DNA of 64,000 nt from Acanthaster planci (Eukaryota > Echinodermata > Asteroidea > Valvatida > Acanthasteridae): contig NW_019091450.1 in NCBI RefSeq assembly GCF_001949145.1, positions 1,334,758 through 1,398,757 on the forward strand, read 5' to 3'. The position numbers and the translations under genes were made by a program. The notes under the pieces are model-generated. The model did no database searches, was not told the origin of the DNA, and saw nothing but the letters and a program-made list of their open reading frames with translations. Positions within the stretch are counted from its first letter, which is position 1. Each line of letters opens with the position of its first letter. This document shows, piece after piece, positions 43,800 through 56,100 of the stretch.

Positions 43800-46333
43800 C
43801 TGTCATGGGGTGCAGCAAATAAACACGTCAACTTGGCTTTGCCACTATAACAGACCCTTAGAAAATAAATGTCGGTGCTCTTTAATTGAAAATAAAAATT
43901 CTTTTGTATACTTTCTGACATCTGGCATAAGCTACACGAAGCAAAGACATCCACGTTGGCCGGGACATGCCATGTGCCTACACAGATTTGTGCACACTTG
44001 GCAGGTTGGCATAAGCCATGCAGCGCATTTGAATACCAATCTCTGTTGGAATGTTAAGTCAACGCGTATGTGCCGAATAGTCAGGTGAAATGGTCCCTAC
44101 AAACCCCCTCTCCTCTTTGGTGTGTACTCCTACGCATTACAATATTTCTACATGTGTACTCCGAACATACGGTGTACCGGTACCATGCACATGAACAAGC
44201 ATTTGCTTTCATGTCCATACAAGTACCGGTATATTGTGAATGCAATGGGCCTTATACTGGCATTAGTCATTGTAACAGGACAACATTCAGGAGTCAAGGA
44301 GTCAAACAATTACTGGAGACCTAAATATCACACTGTTCGTGACAGCTTTTTCTCAACACAGTGACAGATTTGTCACCGGCAAATACGAACAACAGAGGAT
44401 GACGGAAAAACTCAAAAAAAACTTCCTCAAATGATCAATCAGCTTTCCTCCAATGTCGTAACACCAAGTCATAAAACAAGGAGTACAGAAGACAACACTC
44501 CAGATGGAATAATATGACAAATACTTTTCATTGGTCAGAAAAACATGTGGTAAACATGTTGACCCCTGCAAAGGAGACTTGGCCTTGGCCTGATGTATCC
44601 AACTGCTCAGCGAGGCTGAGGGATGTTGAAAGAGGAAAATGGGTTGACCAGACTGATGCTGATAGAAGAGATAATGCACCAACTAAACACCCAGATAACA
44701 TAAAGGTCATTTTTTTTTTTTATATTAGTGTACCATACATGTAATGTCTGTTGCTATTATAAAACCTGGGTACAGGAGACCAGAAGTTCGAAGTGTTAGG
44801 CCAAAAGCAAAAGTCAACCAATGGCATTCTCTGCTGATGTCTGCGGTGAGCGCTTGCAATGACCAGACATTTGCATCTACATGTATTTGAAACTAGGGCT
44901 AGTTCGAATAATTCAGGATTCACATAGGCCTATCTAACCTTCATTTGCCAGCATATTAGAATATTTGGTATTACAGTATAAATAAAAACACAAAGTTCCC
45001 AATATTTCCTGATGACATCAGGGAAACTACATGTACATGTACACGTCGAGAATTAAATACTAGTTATACATGCCGATAGAAAAACAAGTACCATTACTCA
45101 CAGTTAATAAAAATAACATTTTAGACATGAACAACTTTGAGAATTAAACATCTTGGGAAGATGTACATGTAAGTCAACATTTTTTAAGTTGCCAATATAC
45201 GTTGAGGTCAGGTCGTGCAAATATGGTTGATTATTAAGTGGAAGCAGAAGTTACAATGTATTTTTAGCTTTATTGTTGAGTCTATAAACCAGCTGCCTGT
45301 ACCAGTACATGCAAAATGCTTGTTACAACTTGAAATAAGATTTTGGAATGCACTGTTGTGACCAAAAAGCTAGTGATTTGAAGGCTCTGAATGTGACCCA
45401 CAGCGGATAACAGGGCCAGCAATTATTGCCTGTGATTTTAGGCAAGCATCAGGGCATACTTTGAGCAACGCATGGCTGTATTTTGCACTTTTGGGGGAGG
45501 GGGTCATTTGAAATTTTACAAAAGGATGCTGAACATGGAAGGTTAATAAGCTTCAATGAGAATTTCTGAACAATTTAGGTCATTACGAAAATTGAAGTGA
45601 TTGGGAGACCAAGACCAATTTGTTTGGAAGTTCTTCTTCCAAAAAAAATGGATTTTGCCATCTACATGGATCATCAAACTTCAATGAGTACTTTTACTGA
45701 TGTGGACATAGACCCAAACCTTTACAACCAACCCTGCCTCTTTAACCTCTTCTTCCCTGAATCTCACAGGACTCCCGCTGCTCCACATAATTCCATCACA
45801 ATATTGCCCAGGCCCGTTAATTACTGGGGAGAACTACTCTCTGGCTGTGCGCCAGTGTAGTGTAGTCTGGGCTGTGCCATGACCACTCTGGGCTGTTTGG
45901 AAGTGTGCACCACCCTGATGGAATAAACTGACCCAGGGGACTGGAATTTTGATATTCATCATCCTAAAAATTCCCTGCCCTTGCCGGCAGGGGTTTAGGG
46001 ATTTGTAAAATGACATCGGCTTTTACCCTTTTGGGAGGGGAATTGAGAGATCCATGTACATGTATGTACGTACTCTTTAATCAGTTAGTTTCTGCTTCCC
46101 CATGGGACGGCCAAGCGAATGTAAATATGAGAAATACAAATTAAGCATTCTAAAATCTAAAGCACATGGATACAAAACTTCTGTTGTACCTGAATGTGAA
46201 AGACTCTGTCAGGTTGAGTAGAGGGTTAGGGTTAGGGTGAGTAGATGTAATGCACAGCTACATGTACATGAATAACAAAAAATAATTAAACCAAGTGCCG
46301 ATCAACCAGAGGAAATATATCAGTGTACAGTAC
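43800..46333. other. Intron between exons 2 and 1
   Basis: About 2.5 kb, AT-rich, with dispersed ACATGT words. No supportable coding segment was found. Confidence 0.55.
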
Positions 46334-46401
46334 CTGAAATATTTGTTTGAGTGAAAATAGTGCCCTGCGGAGTTCTCGCCCAGTTGAATTGAGCAGCTTC
46401 T
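46334..46401 (-). CDS. FHOD: FHOD formin exon 1 of the recognised series (start of FH3)
   Basis: A 68-base exon with a strong acceptor (GTGTTTGTCTTTTCAG) and donor GTACTG. It begins with two bases completing Glu, then reads KLLNSTGRELRRALFSLKQI followed by FQ. Vertebrate FHOD has EKLYNSSGRDLRRALFSLKQIFQ (remembered). It is the first exon here with certain homology, and the preceding exon must end with one base, G if Glu is conserved. Human FHOD appears to have an exon break at the same point. Confidence 0.97.
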
Positions 46402-46672
46402 CTGAAAAGACAAACACAAATTGAAAAATGACTAGTACCGGTATGAATTCATCAACATTAAACAAAACTGGAGAAAAAACTCTGGGGGCTCTAACAGCTG
46501 AAAAGAGAGGCACTTCAGGCAATGTCATTATCAGTCATTTTGGAATGCTTAAAATGTTCTCTCACAATGACAGTGACCCCGTAACCCCTAACAGCTGTTG
46601 CAGGTATCCTTTTCTGCAGCTGTCATCTGATTTCACTTCACAGTTCATATTTGGTCAAACTTAACCCTGGCT

Positions 46673-46908
46673 GTTTTCCAATACTCAACTTCGGCTCCGT
46701 CTCAGGCTTCGTTCCCAAAACTAATCCCCGATCGTGGGCCTGAAGCATTTAAACTACATTGGATTACTGTAATATTTGGCTTTCTTGCATCTTATTTGAT
46801 GTTTTGTGGCACTATTAGGCTGATTACTGCGCTTACAGCTTCAAAGTCAGCTAGTAAAAAAAAAAACAGTTAAAGCCTGAGACGGAGCCGAAGTTGAGTA
46901 TTGGAAAC
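46673..46908. mobile_element. MITE-like element with 35-bp terminal inverted repeats
   Basis: Arms at 46675-46709 and 46873-46907 are perfect reverse complements over 35 bases (left arm begins TTTCCAATACTCAACTTCGG). They enclose about 160 bases of unrelated AT-rich sequence with no coding capacity. Perfect arms suggest a recent insertion or selection for the fold. Target-site duplications are unclear. Confidence 0.75.
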
Positions 46909-47910
46909 GGCCCATGCAACAGATGAACATCCCAGTACCAGTGGATCACGAATGTAACTTGTTTAATTATGGACAAGTTATCTTTAAAGCTTAAATATAA
47001 AAACACAAAAGTGCTTTTGCACATAGCAGCTGTTTCCACTGTACAGAAAACATCTTGTTTCCATGTCACACAACATCAAGCTATACATCTACATACAACA
47101 TTGATCATTCACGACAAAAAAAAAAAGTTTTTTTTTTCAAAACAGATCTGTTCTCTTGTATGGCAATTTTGTAAGTCCTGGCTTGGGTTGAAAAAAGTCT
47201 TTCCCAGAGACCTGCATTAAAGACCATTAATGGCATGAGCTAGAAAGATCAAAATGTATACAGCTAACTGGACTCCCATTTGATGTGCATTTACATGTAC
47301 AAGAATGTATTGTGCACAGTTTAAAAAAGTAACCCAGTAGGTAAATTTGTTTTTCAAGACTGAAGCATTTTTCAGAAAGAGAAAAAACACGGTGCATGTA
47401 AAGGAGACACAATGATTGCAAAGGTGGTATGGTTTCAATGAGCCTCAGAAATTCATGACTGGTAAATACATGTACATGTGAGCGGGGCATTTGATATGAA
47501 ATGATCAGTATAATAAAGACTGCCATTCCGGTATGGCTTTAAAACCCTCCTATGCTGAAGTCACTCTTTGGGTCACTTGGTAAACACCTCAAAGAAGCAC
47601 AACTGTGTCATGTTGTGCACTGCACCAACATGCAAGAGAGTGACCTTGGGCACTTGTGCATATTTTTGCTGTAAAACTAAAGGAGGGTTAGTTAATTAAT
47701 TAATAGTCACGGGAAAGCATGAGAGGAAACTAAAGTCTACCGGTAACTTGATTCATAAATGTCTACTGGAATACAGTAAACTGTACATTGACAAATGTGT
47801 ATACTGTAAATGTTTGACCCACATTCCAGTGCTTCCTCATTCCAAAGTACATCTACCGTACCACAACAGTGTCAATGGTAAAAATGGAAAGTAGTTTTCA
47901 ATACAGGCAG

Positions 47911-48095
47911 ATTTCACAATAGCACACCACCAAGAGTTTGTAACGCGCTGGCCAATCAAAATGCAAGAAATGTGTTGCCCATTTCCAAATGCGCGCTGTC
48001 CGGTCAACGCAACTGGACGTGTCAACCCATTCAAACGTGCAATGTGTACAGTGGCCACCGTATTGTAAACTCTTCGTGGCGCACTATTGTGAAAC
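47911..48095. mobile_element. MITE family 1, copy 1
   Basis: The left end TTTCACAATAGCACACCACC continues AAGAGTTTGTAA. The right end is its near reverse complement (TTGTAAACTCTTCGTGGCGC, then ACTATTGTGAAA). The same ends, more diverged, flank 63053-63199. The inner part is GC-richer, with GCGCGCTG and CAACGCAACTGG. It is a non-coding foldback element. Confidence 0.7.
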
Positions 48096-48613
48096 GCACA
48101 TATTTGTTAGGTTTGAATCATAACCTAATGTACATGCACGGTACATGCGGTGCTGGGGTAATATACCAGTAAGTAATAAGATACATGTAACTGTATATAC
48201 ATGTACACGTACCCCCTTCCAAAAACATTTGTACATTTACATGTACAGTAAAATGTACATATCATTAAATACTAACATTGATGGAAATGTGTGTCTGTAC
48301 TGCAGACTGCCAGCAGGGTCAGAACGTAATTGGTCAGTGTTTTTCTGATCGGTATGAACTATACAGGTACATGTACCTGTAGCTTCCTGTCAAGATGTTT
48401 AAAACAAAAATCATGTGACAATCTGCCAGTTGCCATGGCACTGGGTCCTGGTGATCTCATCAATCTCACTAACTGTTTCGAAGATTCCCTACATGCAAAA
48501 GCACACACCAATCAAAAACACAATTAATGAAACATTTTTGAAATTTTTTTAAGGTACAAAGCCAGATTTGTTGATTAAGCCTCCGCCCTGACATAAAAGT
48601 ACTGCATCTTTAC

Positions 48614-48728
48614 CTGTGACCTCCTTAATCTTATCTCTCCTCGTATCAGTGCAAGCATATAGTCTACTCTTTCTGGCCACGTTTTTCCTACTCCAGAATC
48701 GAACCAGTTCAGGGTCTGGAGCCATCAT
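48614..48728 (-). CDS. FHOD: Candidate alternative first exon of the FHOD gene
   Basis: An open stretch ends at donor GTAAAGATG and leaves one base G, exactly what exon 1 needs to complete Glu. From a Met-Met in fair start context (GGAATGATGG) it reads MMAPDPELVRFWSRKNVARK, then SRLYACTDTRRDKIKEVT. Joined to exon 1 this gives a continuous IKEVTEKLLNSTGR helix, comparable to the VHACIEKLYNSSGR helix of FHOD3. The rest does not resemble the vertebrate N-terminus, so it would encode a protein lacking the GTPase-binding domain. Alternatively, it is an internal exon using the AG at GGCTCCAG, or a chance frame. The frame stays open upstream to 48824. Confidence 0.38.
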
Positions 48729-51700
48729 TCCACTTCTAATCTTGTGTAAATTAACTAGCGCTTCTCCTACGTACAGACAATGCTTCCAGTAGTTCCAAAG
48801 CTCAGAAACGTTCTCAACGCACAATGTCCGCCCAGTACAATATCATTTCCCTCCAAAACATCATAGCATGCCATGATTTGTTGTCGAAGAAGGGGACATT
48901 TTTCTAAAAATCAGGCTGCAGATAAAAATCCAACTGAATCTCAAACACAGCTGAGTGACTTCACAACACTTGCTACTGGTATAGATACAATGTAGATCAG
49001 TTAAGCCACAAGTACATGGTATGTACATGTGCATATGATCTTCTTCCAAAATAAAACTGAGCTAACATGGCTGCATGTGATGGTTCTTGATTAATTTACT
49101 GACTGACTGAATGACTGGATGCAGCAGAATATTGAAGCAGATGTTTCTGGACGTTACTTGAGTCATTTAGCTCAACCAATCACTGCCCTGTGTGACTGCT
49201 TCTAGAAGCACCGCATCCAATCCTCAGCATCTGTGATGATCACTACCAACTGAGCTGATGACAAGAACAAAAAGCCTTCTGATTATATGTACCCCGTTAA
49301 CCTTTTCCAAAGGCAATCACAGCATGCACACACATTGCATGATCATGGGTCCTTGCTCTATGGTATGACAATGTACATGTACACACACGGCAGTAATCTT
49401 TCTTCCAACATGAAAATAACTTAATGACCAATCAGCGACTCATCAGGTTCGAAAAAAACTTTAATAGCTCTTACAATTTTTCCTGAGTTTACAAAGACGT
49501 GGACTTGCATTCGAACACCCCTAATGCTAATGGAGCATTCTGTCAAGATCATCAAACAGGGTTGATCCACTAGTGGCAATGGGGAATGATGCAAAATGCC
49601 CTGGAACTTTTGTAAGTGTACTTTTTCTCAGCCAGCTAACTGGCAAGGCCAACAAGCTCATACATGCTCAATTCATTATTTCATAATCTGGAGGTGACTG
49701 AAGCCCCCCCTCATCAGCTGTTCCTGTGTGTATGATAGAGGGGGCTGTTGCTACTGAAGGCGCATAACTGAGGGTGCAGACCACTAATTCAAGTGAGAAT
49801 TTCTGGCCAGCTCATTAGCATTAAAAGTGCCCCCCACAGTATCTTTTGAAAAACAGATTGATGTAAATTGTTGCCAGGATCAACTCCCAGGGTCTTTGAG
49901 CTTTCATATGAGAGCAGAAAGGCTAAAAACTACGGTTGAAAAATGGTCCTAAGTGCCCCCAAAAAGTTTCGGGTTGTCACTTGAAAAATGGCTGCAATCA
50001 GACTTCGGAAAAATCACTTTTTTGGGGGGGGGGGTGATTTTGTTTTGTGGGAATAATTACAAATGTAATTGGTTAACCAACAAAAAATTAAAAGATTAGT
50101 GACCAGACAAGAGTTTCATTTGTATTTCAGAAATCTCAGGGATGTTGGCGTGCATGCTATCGGGCCCTGAACGGTGCTGATTTTACACTGTTTTCAATGG
50201 GACTTGAATTAGTCGACTGTACCCCTAAGCACTGTTTTGCTTTCCAGTATTACATGTATATTGTTATGGTCATCTGACAGCACTACATGAATTTAAATAT
50301 GTACATGTACGTAGAAGTTCATCTCCAATAGCTACATGTACATGTTCCCTATGGAAAGTAAAGGACTTTTCATCAAAGAGAAGGTTCCTATTTACATGTA
50401 CTTACGTCTTCACATAAGTAAAAAGTAACAAGGGCAACTAATTTATTAGCAAATTGTCATTCAACTGTTCATTTTATATAAACTTTATCCATGCACATAT
50501 TGTACATGTCGGGTAATGAAAATCTTCAAATTTGATCGGCATGAAAGCTGGGTCACTGTGTACGATGCACCTTGCAATCACACACTGGTAATAACGGTAC
50601 ATGCACAGGTGTACAGGTAAACATAATGTACATGTACATGTACCACTTATCATCTGAGTGTACACATCATAATACAACACTGGTATGATGTGACCCCAGA
50701 CTGTTTGAATGTCTGTTTTGTTGTGGTACTGACAAAATTGCACAGCAATATACTTGAAAAGAACGCCAAATATTCTTATTACTGTACAGGGCACAATGTA
50801 CATGTATATTTGCCCACCACTACCGGTAGGTCCTTCCCCCCTCGACATGGAAACAAAATACGTGCAGAATGAAATTGTTCTGCCTGATGCATAAAAGTAC
50901 AATGTAACGGTACATGTACGTGTGCATGTGCATGTAAATGGCCTACAGCACTTCCACAATTAGTCTTAATTACATGTAATAAGCCAAACTGTAAGCAGAT
51001 CCATGAACAAAAGGCAAAAGTTCAGTCTCATATAGACCACTCTCATTTTGCCTATGCAACTTGTACGGGTGGCCAAAGTCTGCAGAAATATCACCGTTTG
51101 CTTGGCTTTCAATTTTACCTCCAATTCGTTCAAATGGACATTTGTCCTAATAATTTTAAATAGGATCGTACATGTATATGTGTATTTTCATGTAGTAGAA
51201 CAATGTACATTTTTGATAATCCAGTGTTCTGACAGTCGCATGGAATTTTTAACACTGTGAATTATTCTTTTTCTCTTGTACCGATGGCCAACTATAGTTT
51301 TCGCTGTCACATCAAATGAACAGACGCTGAGAGTACATACAAGGGCACATATTTTCAGGAGTATGTATGTATGTATACGGTTAGCGTGTATCCAAGTTAC
51401 TGAAATTTTGAGCCCTATTTATGTACACCTGCAGTCTGCGTCTTAGATTTACAAGACGTTGCTACTGGTGTTAGGGTCTGATGACATCTTATCATAGAGC
51501 CAAATTCCTGGCATGTTTAACATGGTCAGTCATCAATACATCATAGCGGGAGCATCTGGAGGCCAGAGAGCGCGCAAGCCAGGGAGAGACTACGCACTGC
51601 CTACCGATACAGAGCTACTGCAGGGATGCTGGGATTATCAGGCTCTCGTAGGAACAAGATGGTTTCAGCATTAGGTCATTGTGGAGGCAGAATTGACGTG

Positions 51701-52865
51701 GCACTGTATTCATTTTGGGGGGGGGGTTGTGTACGACAGCTGGGAGATGGTTCGGGAGGATCAACCAAATGAGCTCCATGTTTGAATTCTTGACAGTTTG
51801 GCACAAGTTTTATTTTACACATTACAAAAAAGCTGTGAAACGCGCAGCCCCAAAAATCAGTAAGTCATGTTTCAGACTCCAGATCTATTTTCAGTTCCTC
51901 TACCGGCAGATAAACAAAAATTAGAACACAGCTGAGAAATGTATGATGAAATGTTCAATGTACTGGTACTCATAAGGCATGTACATGCACATGGTATACA
52001 TGTAATTGTGTGCACTGAATTTTGTTCAAATGCACTGACAAATATCACTCAGTCCATGAGAGATTTTCCTCCATTTACATGTACAGGTAAACTGTGCATA
52101 CATGTAAAATACATGGGTTGCAAAAAACAGTAAACTACACCTGTACATGCACTGCGTACATGTCCCCAAAACTACCAAAAATGACAGATTATTTATTCAT
52201 TTATTTACGCCATACATGTACTGCATATGTATATTCATGAGGTACATGTACCAATCATATCTCTCCTCTTCTTGGTTTTATGCATGCCAGTATGCCTTCT
52301 CATACCGCATACATATACCAGTATTATCCACAGCTGCATGAATATGTATGTACTTGTGCCGGTATCTTTTCTTGCCAACAGAGGGCTCACATCTCTTTTG
52401 AGCTCTTCAGAACTGGAGAGTTTAGGCACTGCGCATGGCACTCACATGAGTTGAAGTCCACCCCAACAGACTGTTGATTTGTTATAAAATTCATTTTTAA
52501 GGGTAATACTTTAAGCATCAGTCCCCTGAAAACTGTTCACAGAAATTGGTAACACAGAATATTTTCAATATCACCACACTTATGCAAATAAATAACTAGC
52601 ACATCTTGACCTTTTTTGAGAGAAAACTTGGAAACTTGGGATAATGTTCTGAAATTTTACCAGTATGGGATTTCTTATTTCAGAAAAATTACTACCATGT
52701 GAAAGAAGAGTGTTCTTCCCCTTAAATTTTGTCCTAAAAAAGTCAGCTTTGAGGTTTTTTCCCATTCTGTTGACCCAATGCTGGCTCCCATCTCAAAAGT
52801 CAGGTCTCCGACTTTTAACTCTAACCCATCTCGCTTGATCACGTCACAAATCGTTGTGTGCCCAG

Positions 52866-53189
52866 TAAGCGCGCTTACGCCCTTTTGTCTGGAAACATGA
52901 CCACAGCAAAAAAATTAAAATGTTCCCAGCAAAAGGGTAAAAGAAACACACTCTCTTTATTGAGTAAAAATGGATAAAATTTACTACTAAATCAACACAG
53001 GCTGTACAAAAAGCAACCTTTGAACAACTTATTAACCCTAACAGTCCTCAATCCTTCACCTGTTGGAGGATTGAGGACTGTTAGGGTTAAATGAAACATT
53101 TTGTAAAAAACCTTACACACATCCTTTTCCAGGAAAGTTTTTTTTTTGCAATGATTATGCTTCCGGGCAAAGGGGCGTAAGCGCTTACA
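52866..53189. mobile_element. Nested foldback element
   Basis: The left outer arm GTAAGCGCGCTTACGCCC, then TTTTGTCTGGAA, pairs with the right outer arm (53161-53189, reverse complement GTAAGCGCTTACGCCCCTTT, then GCCCGGAA). Inside lies a perfect 23-bp inverted repeat with a 13-base loop (arms 53032-53054 and 53068-53090). The whole would fold into a long imperfect hairpin. It is non-coding, perhaps a MITE that has acquired a second palindrome. Confidence 0.6.
53032..53090. repeat. Perfect 23-bp inverted repeat (hairpin)
   Basis: TTAACCCTAACAGTCCTCAA plus TCC is followed by a 13-base loop (TTCACCTGTTGGA) and then its exact reverse complement. The arm begins with TTAACCCTAAC, which resembles the TTAGGG telomere-type repeat on the other strand but is only one and a half units long. 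Confidence 0.95.
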
Positions 53190-56100
53190 TCCTTCCAGGC
53201 AAACAACAAAATACTGACTGCCATGGTACAGACATGTACACACAAACAAAATACATTTAAGTAAAACCATTCAGGAAAAATATTGTGCTCTTTGAAACTA
53301 ACAGCTCTTTCATACTTGTATAGTTCAGGAAAATTGACAAATATTCAAAAGAACACTGATAAGTGTTTGGAAAAAAATACTGCACAAGTACATAACTCTG
53401 CAGACTATTGGTATTAACGCTAAAGGAACTGGAGGTGGATTTTGCACCCCCCCAATACTTTTTCTGATATCGCAGCGGCACATTTTTTTCAGGAGCGGAT
53501 CGAACCTTTAGCAGTTTTCAAGCAACTTTTTGTGGTCATTTTGACACCAAGTTTGTGGAAATCAAACATTATTGTTCTTGCGGAACGTGCATTTATCTGA
53601 GACAGGTCAGCCAAAAATGTGTACTTTTTTAAATGGGTGCTCAATGCACATGAGCTGGCACGCATGTACCGGGGTAGCCTTGAATTTCTAAAGACTGTAA
53701 CACAAAAAACATGCCTTAACATTAACACAGTATTGATAATGAGTGCCTTTACACGTATACCAAATTTTTTTTTAAAATGGCGGGGGGGGGAATCTGCCCC
53801 CACCGTCTGTTATGCACCAAAATAACCTGGCTCTTTTTGAGGGTTAAAATTTCAAGTGGGCTAACGAAATGTAGAGTAAACAAGTTTGTTCTAGCAACAT
53901 GCACATGTACAAGATACATGTATGTATGCAAAGGGAAACATCAGTATTTCAACTCGTGACCTGTGAAAGGATGGCACTAAATCTGCGCATGAGTAATGAA
54001 TTTTTTGGAAACCACCTTTCAAGGTTACCAACTTTGTAGGCAGTGTTATATACTGTATTCAAACGTGTACTTTAAGTGCTCGCACAATCAAGTGTTTCCT
54101 CATTCAGAAAGTCATAATTGCTCTTGACTCTGTTCTTTCCAAGCATGAATCACTCTGAATCCATTTTTAGCTAACAAACATTTCATTCATTCAACCAACA
54201 GATAGAAATTAATGCAGGATGTACATAAATGTACATGTACTGGTATTCCTAAGGAATTCACTTGAAATTCAATGTGTTTAACATCGGAAAATAATGTGGG
54301 GGGAAGAGGATTTACAAGGAGCATGAATCACCTCTGAGTAATTCTTAACAGAGAGAAAAGTGCAAGGATTTTCCAAGGCTTTTAAGTATGTACACATGAA
54401 CAATATGTGTTTCCAGGCGCCCTGCATTTGGTGCTGTTGTTTGGGCATTGGTAAGACAAGTACGTGTTTGTGTTCAGATTGCAATTGTTTCTCCGACTGT
54501 GGAGTACTGGTACATATTATTAATTTCATTTCAATTCGTCCAATTTTATTGGTTTATTGTCGATGATAGAAATAATTTTAATTACAATTAAATATTCAAT
54601 AAAAATACTAGTACGGTTTGGCAACTGGAGGGTTGAATTGCACTTGTATTAGTTAGATTATGCATGCGTACATGTATATACATTTAAAAATCACAACATA
54701 ATCAAACATCAAAAATTCGTGTATACTAACAAGGGATGTATGGAATGGGGGGGGGAACCCCTGACTTTTTCTCTTCTTTGTGCAGACAGGGTTCTTCTGA
54801 GATATACTTTTCGTACACCTTCATGTACATGTACAATGTACATCCTTGTACTCTAAGCAAATTACATGTGAACTCTCATACGTGGCATCCTTTTGGGGCG
54901 GTGTGTATTGAAAAGGGCACTTTTTTTAAACGCTTGAAATTGTCCAAGCTTTTCTGGGCAACTGGAGGCATTGTTGCTGTGATGGCAATCAGGAAACAAA
55001 CTGTTCATTTTGTTATCAAACTGTGAACCCATAACTTGGTCAATAAAAAGATTTCTGAGAGAGGGTTGCTCTTTGGCTCAAACAATTCTTCTGCCCAAAT
55101 TAATGCAACATTAAGGTTTTCTCGCAGTATAAACGAATGCATTACATGTATATACACGTATATCTCCCGGTACATCACTTAAATCTCACAGCATCCAACA
55201 ATGGTTCAGTGTACAGAATTATATTTCATATATACATCTACATTCCAGTAACAATTACACGTACCCACCGGTACATGTAAATGTTACATTGTTATCAAAT
55301 TCTATGAGTACCCGCAAGTATGCAAACCCCCAACAATGTTGAATATCCAACAGCGAGGCTATACAGGACAATGTACATGCACCATGTATAAAAAAAGACC
55401 TCATCATGATTCAACTACCCATTTAAAGATAATCACAGAGTCAGCTTTGAATCTGAACTTCATAATCTTTGGAGGAGGACCTTAACAAGGGTTTGATATG
55501 TATGCACTCGTGAAATTTCTGAGGCTCTTGGAAATTTGGCTTGAGAGAAGGCAAAACTGTGATCCAAGTGAAGATGTGTAAATTGTCTCTTTTTATAATA
55601 TTCCCAAGTCCTGATTTATCTGTCAAGACCATTGTCAAATACATAAAACCCCAAACCTCTGCAACAATATCACGAATGATAATACAACACTGTCATTGTA
55701 CAGTACACCATTGCGGTGCTCTGAACAGTGACACAGACACAAAACACTGTACATGAAGCCGAGTCATGTTAACGGTGTTTCAACATGTTACAAAAGAATT
55801 GGCATGAATAAGTAATAATCACGTAATTGGAGCCAAACAAACGGGCAATACTTGTCTTCAGATATAATTGATTTTAAAGGAACGAGGAAAAGAGAACTTC
55901 CTGGATTGTTCTTTTTCTTCCTGTATTTTTGCTGATGCACCCCAATCACAACGACCACACTGCAAAGTGACACCAACGAAGAACAACAAACTTGAACAAA
56001 GAAATATGTTCGCATACACTGTACAACATTTACCTGTACAAGATGTCTCAGTTTTTGCTTACGTACATGTATGCATCCATCTGTTTACATGACTGAGCAA

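Larger units (their letters stand above)
46402..48613. other. Intron (or 5' region) upstream of exon 1
   Basis: Holds two inverted-repeat elements (46673-46908 and 47911-48095) and an AT-rich background. No conserved GTPase-binding-domain exon was found. Confidence 0.5.

Noticed and set aside
51540-51640. Plus-strand charged stretch resembling RAQARERLRTAYRYRATAG
   Set aside because: Short, without splice sites or start, on the opposite strand. Probably chance or an unrecognised repeat remnant.
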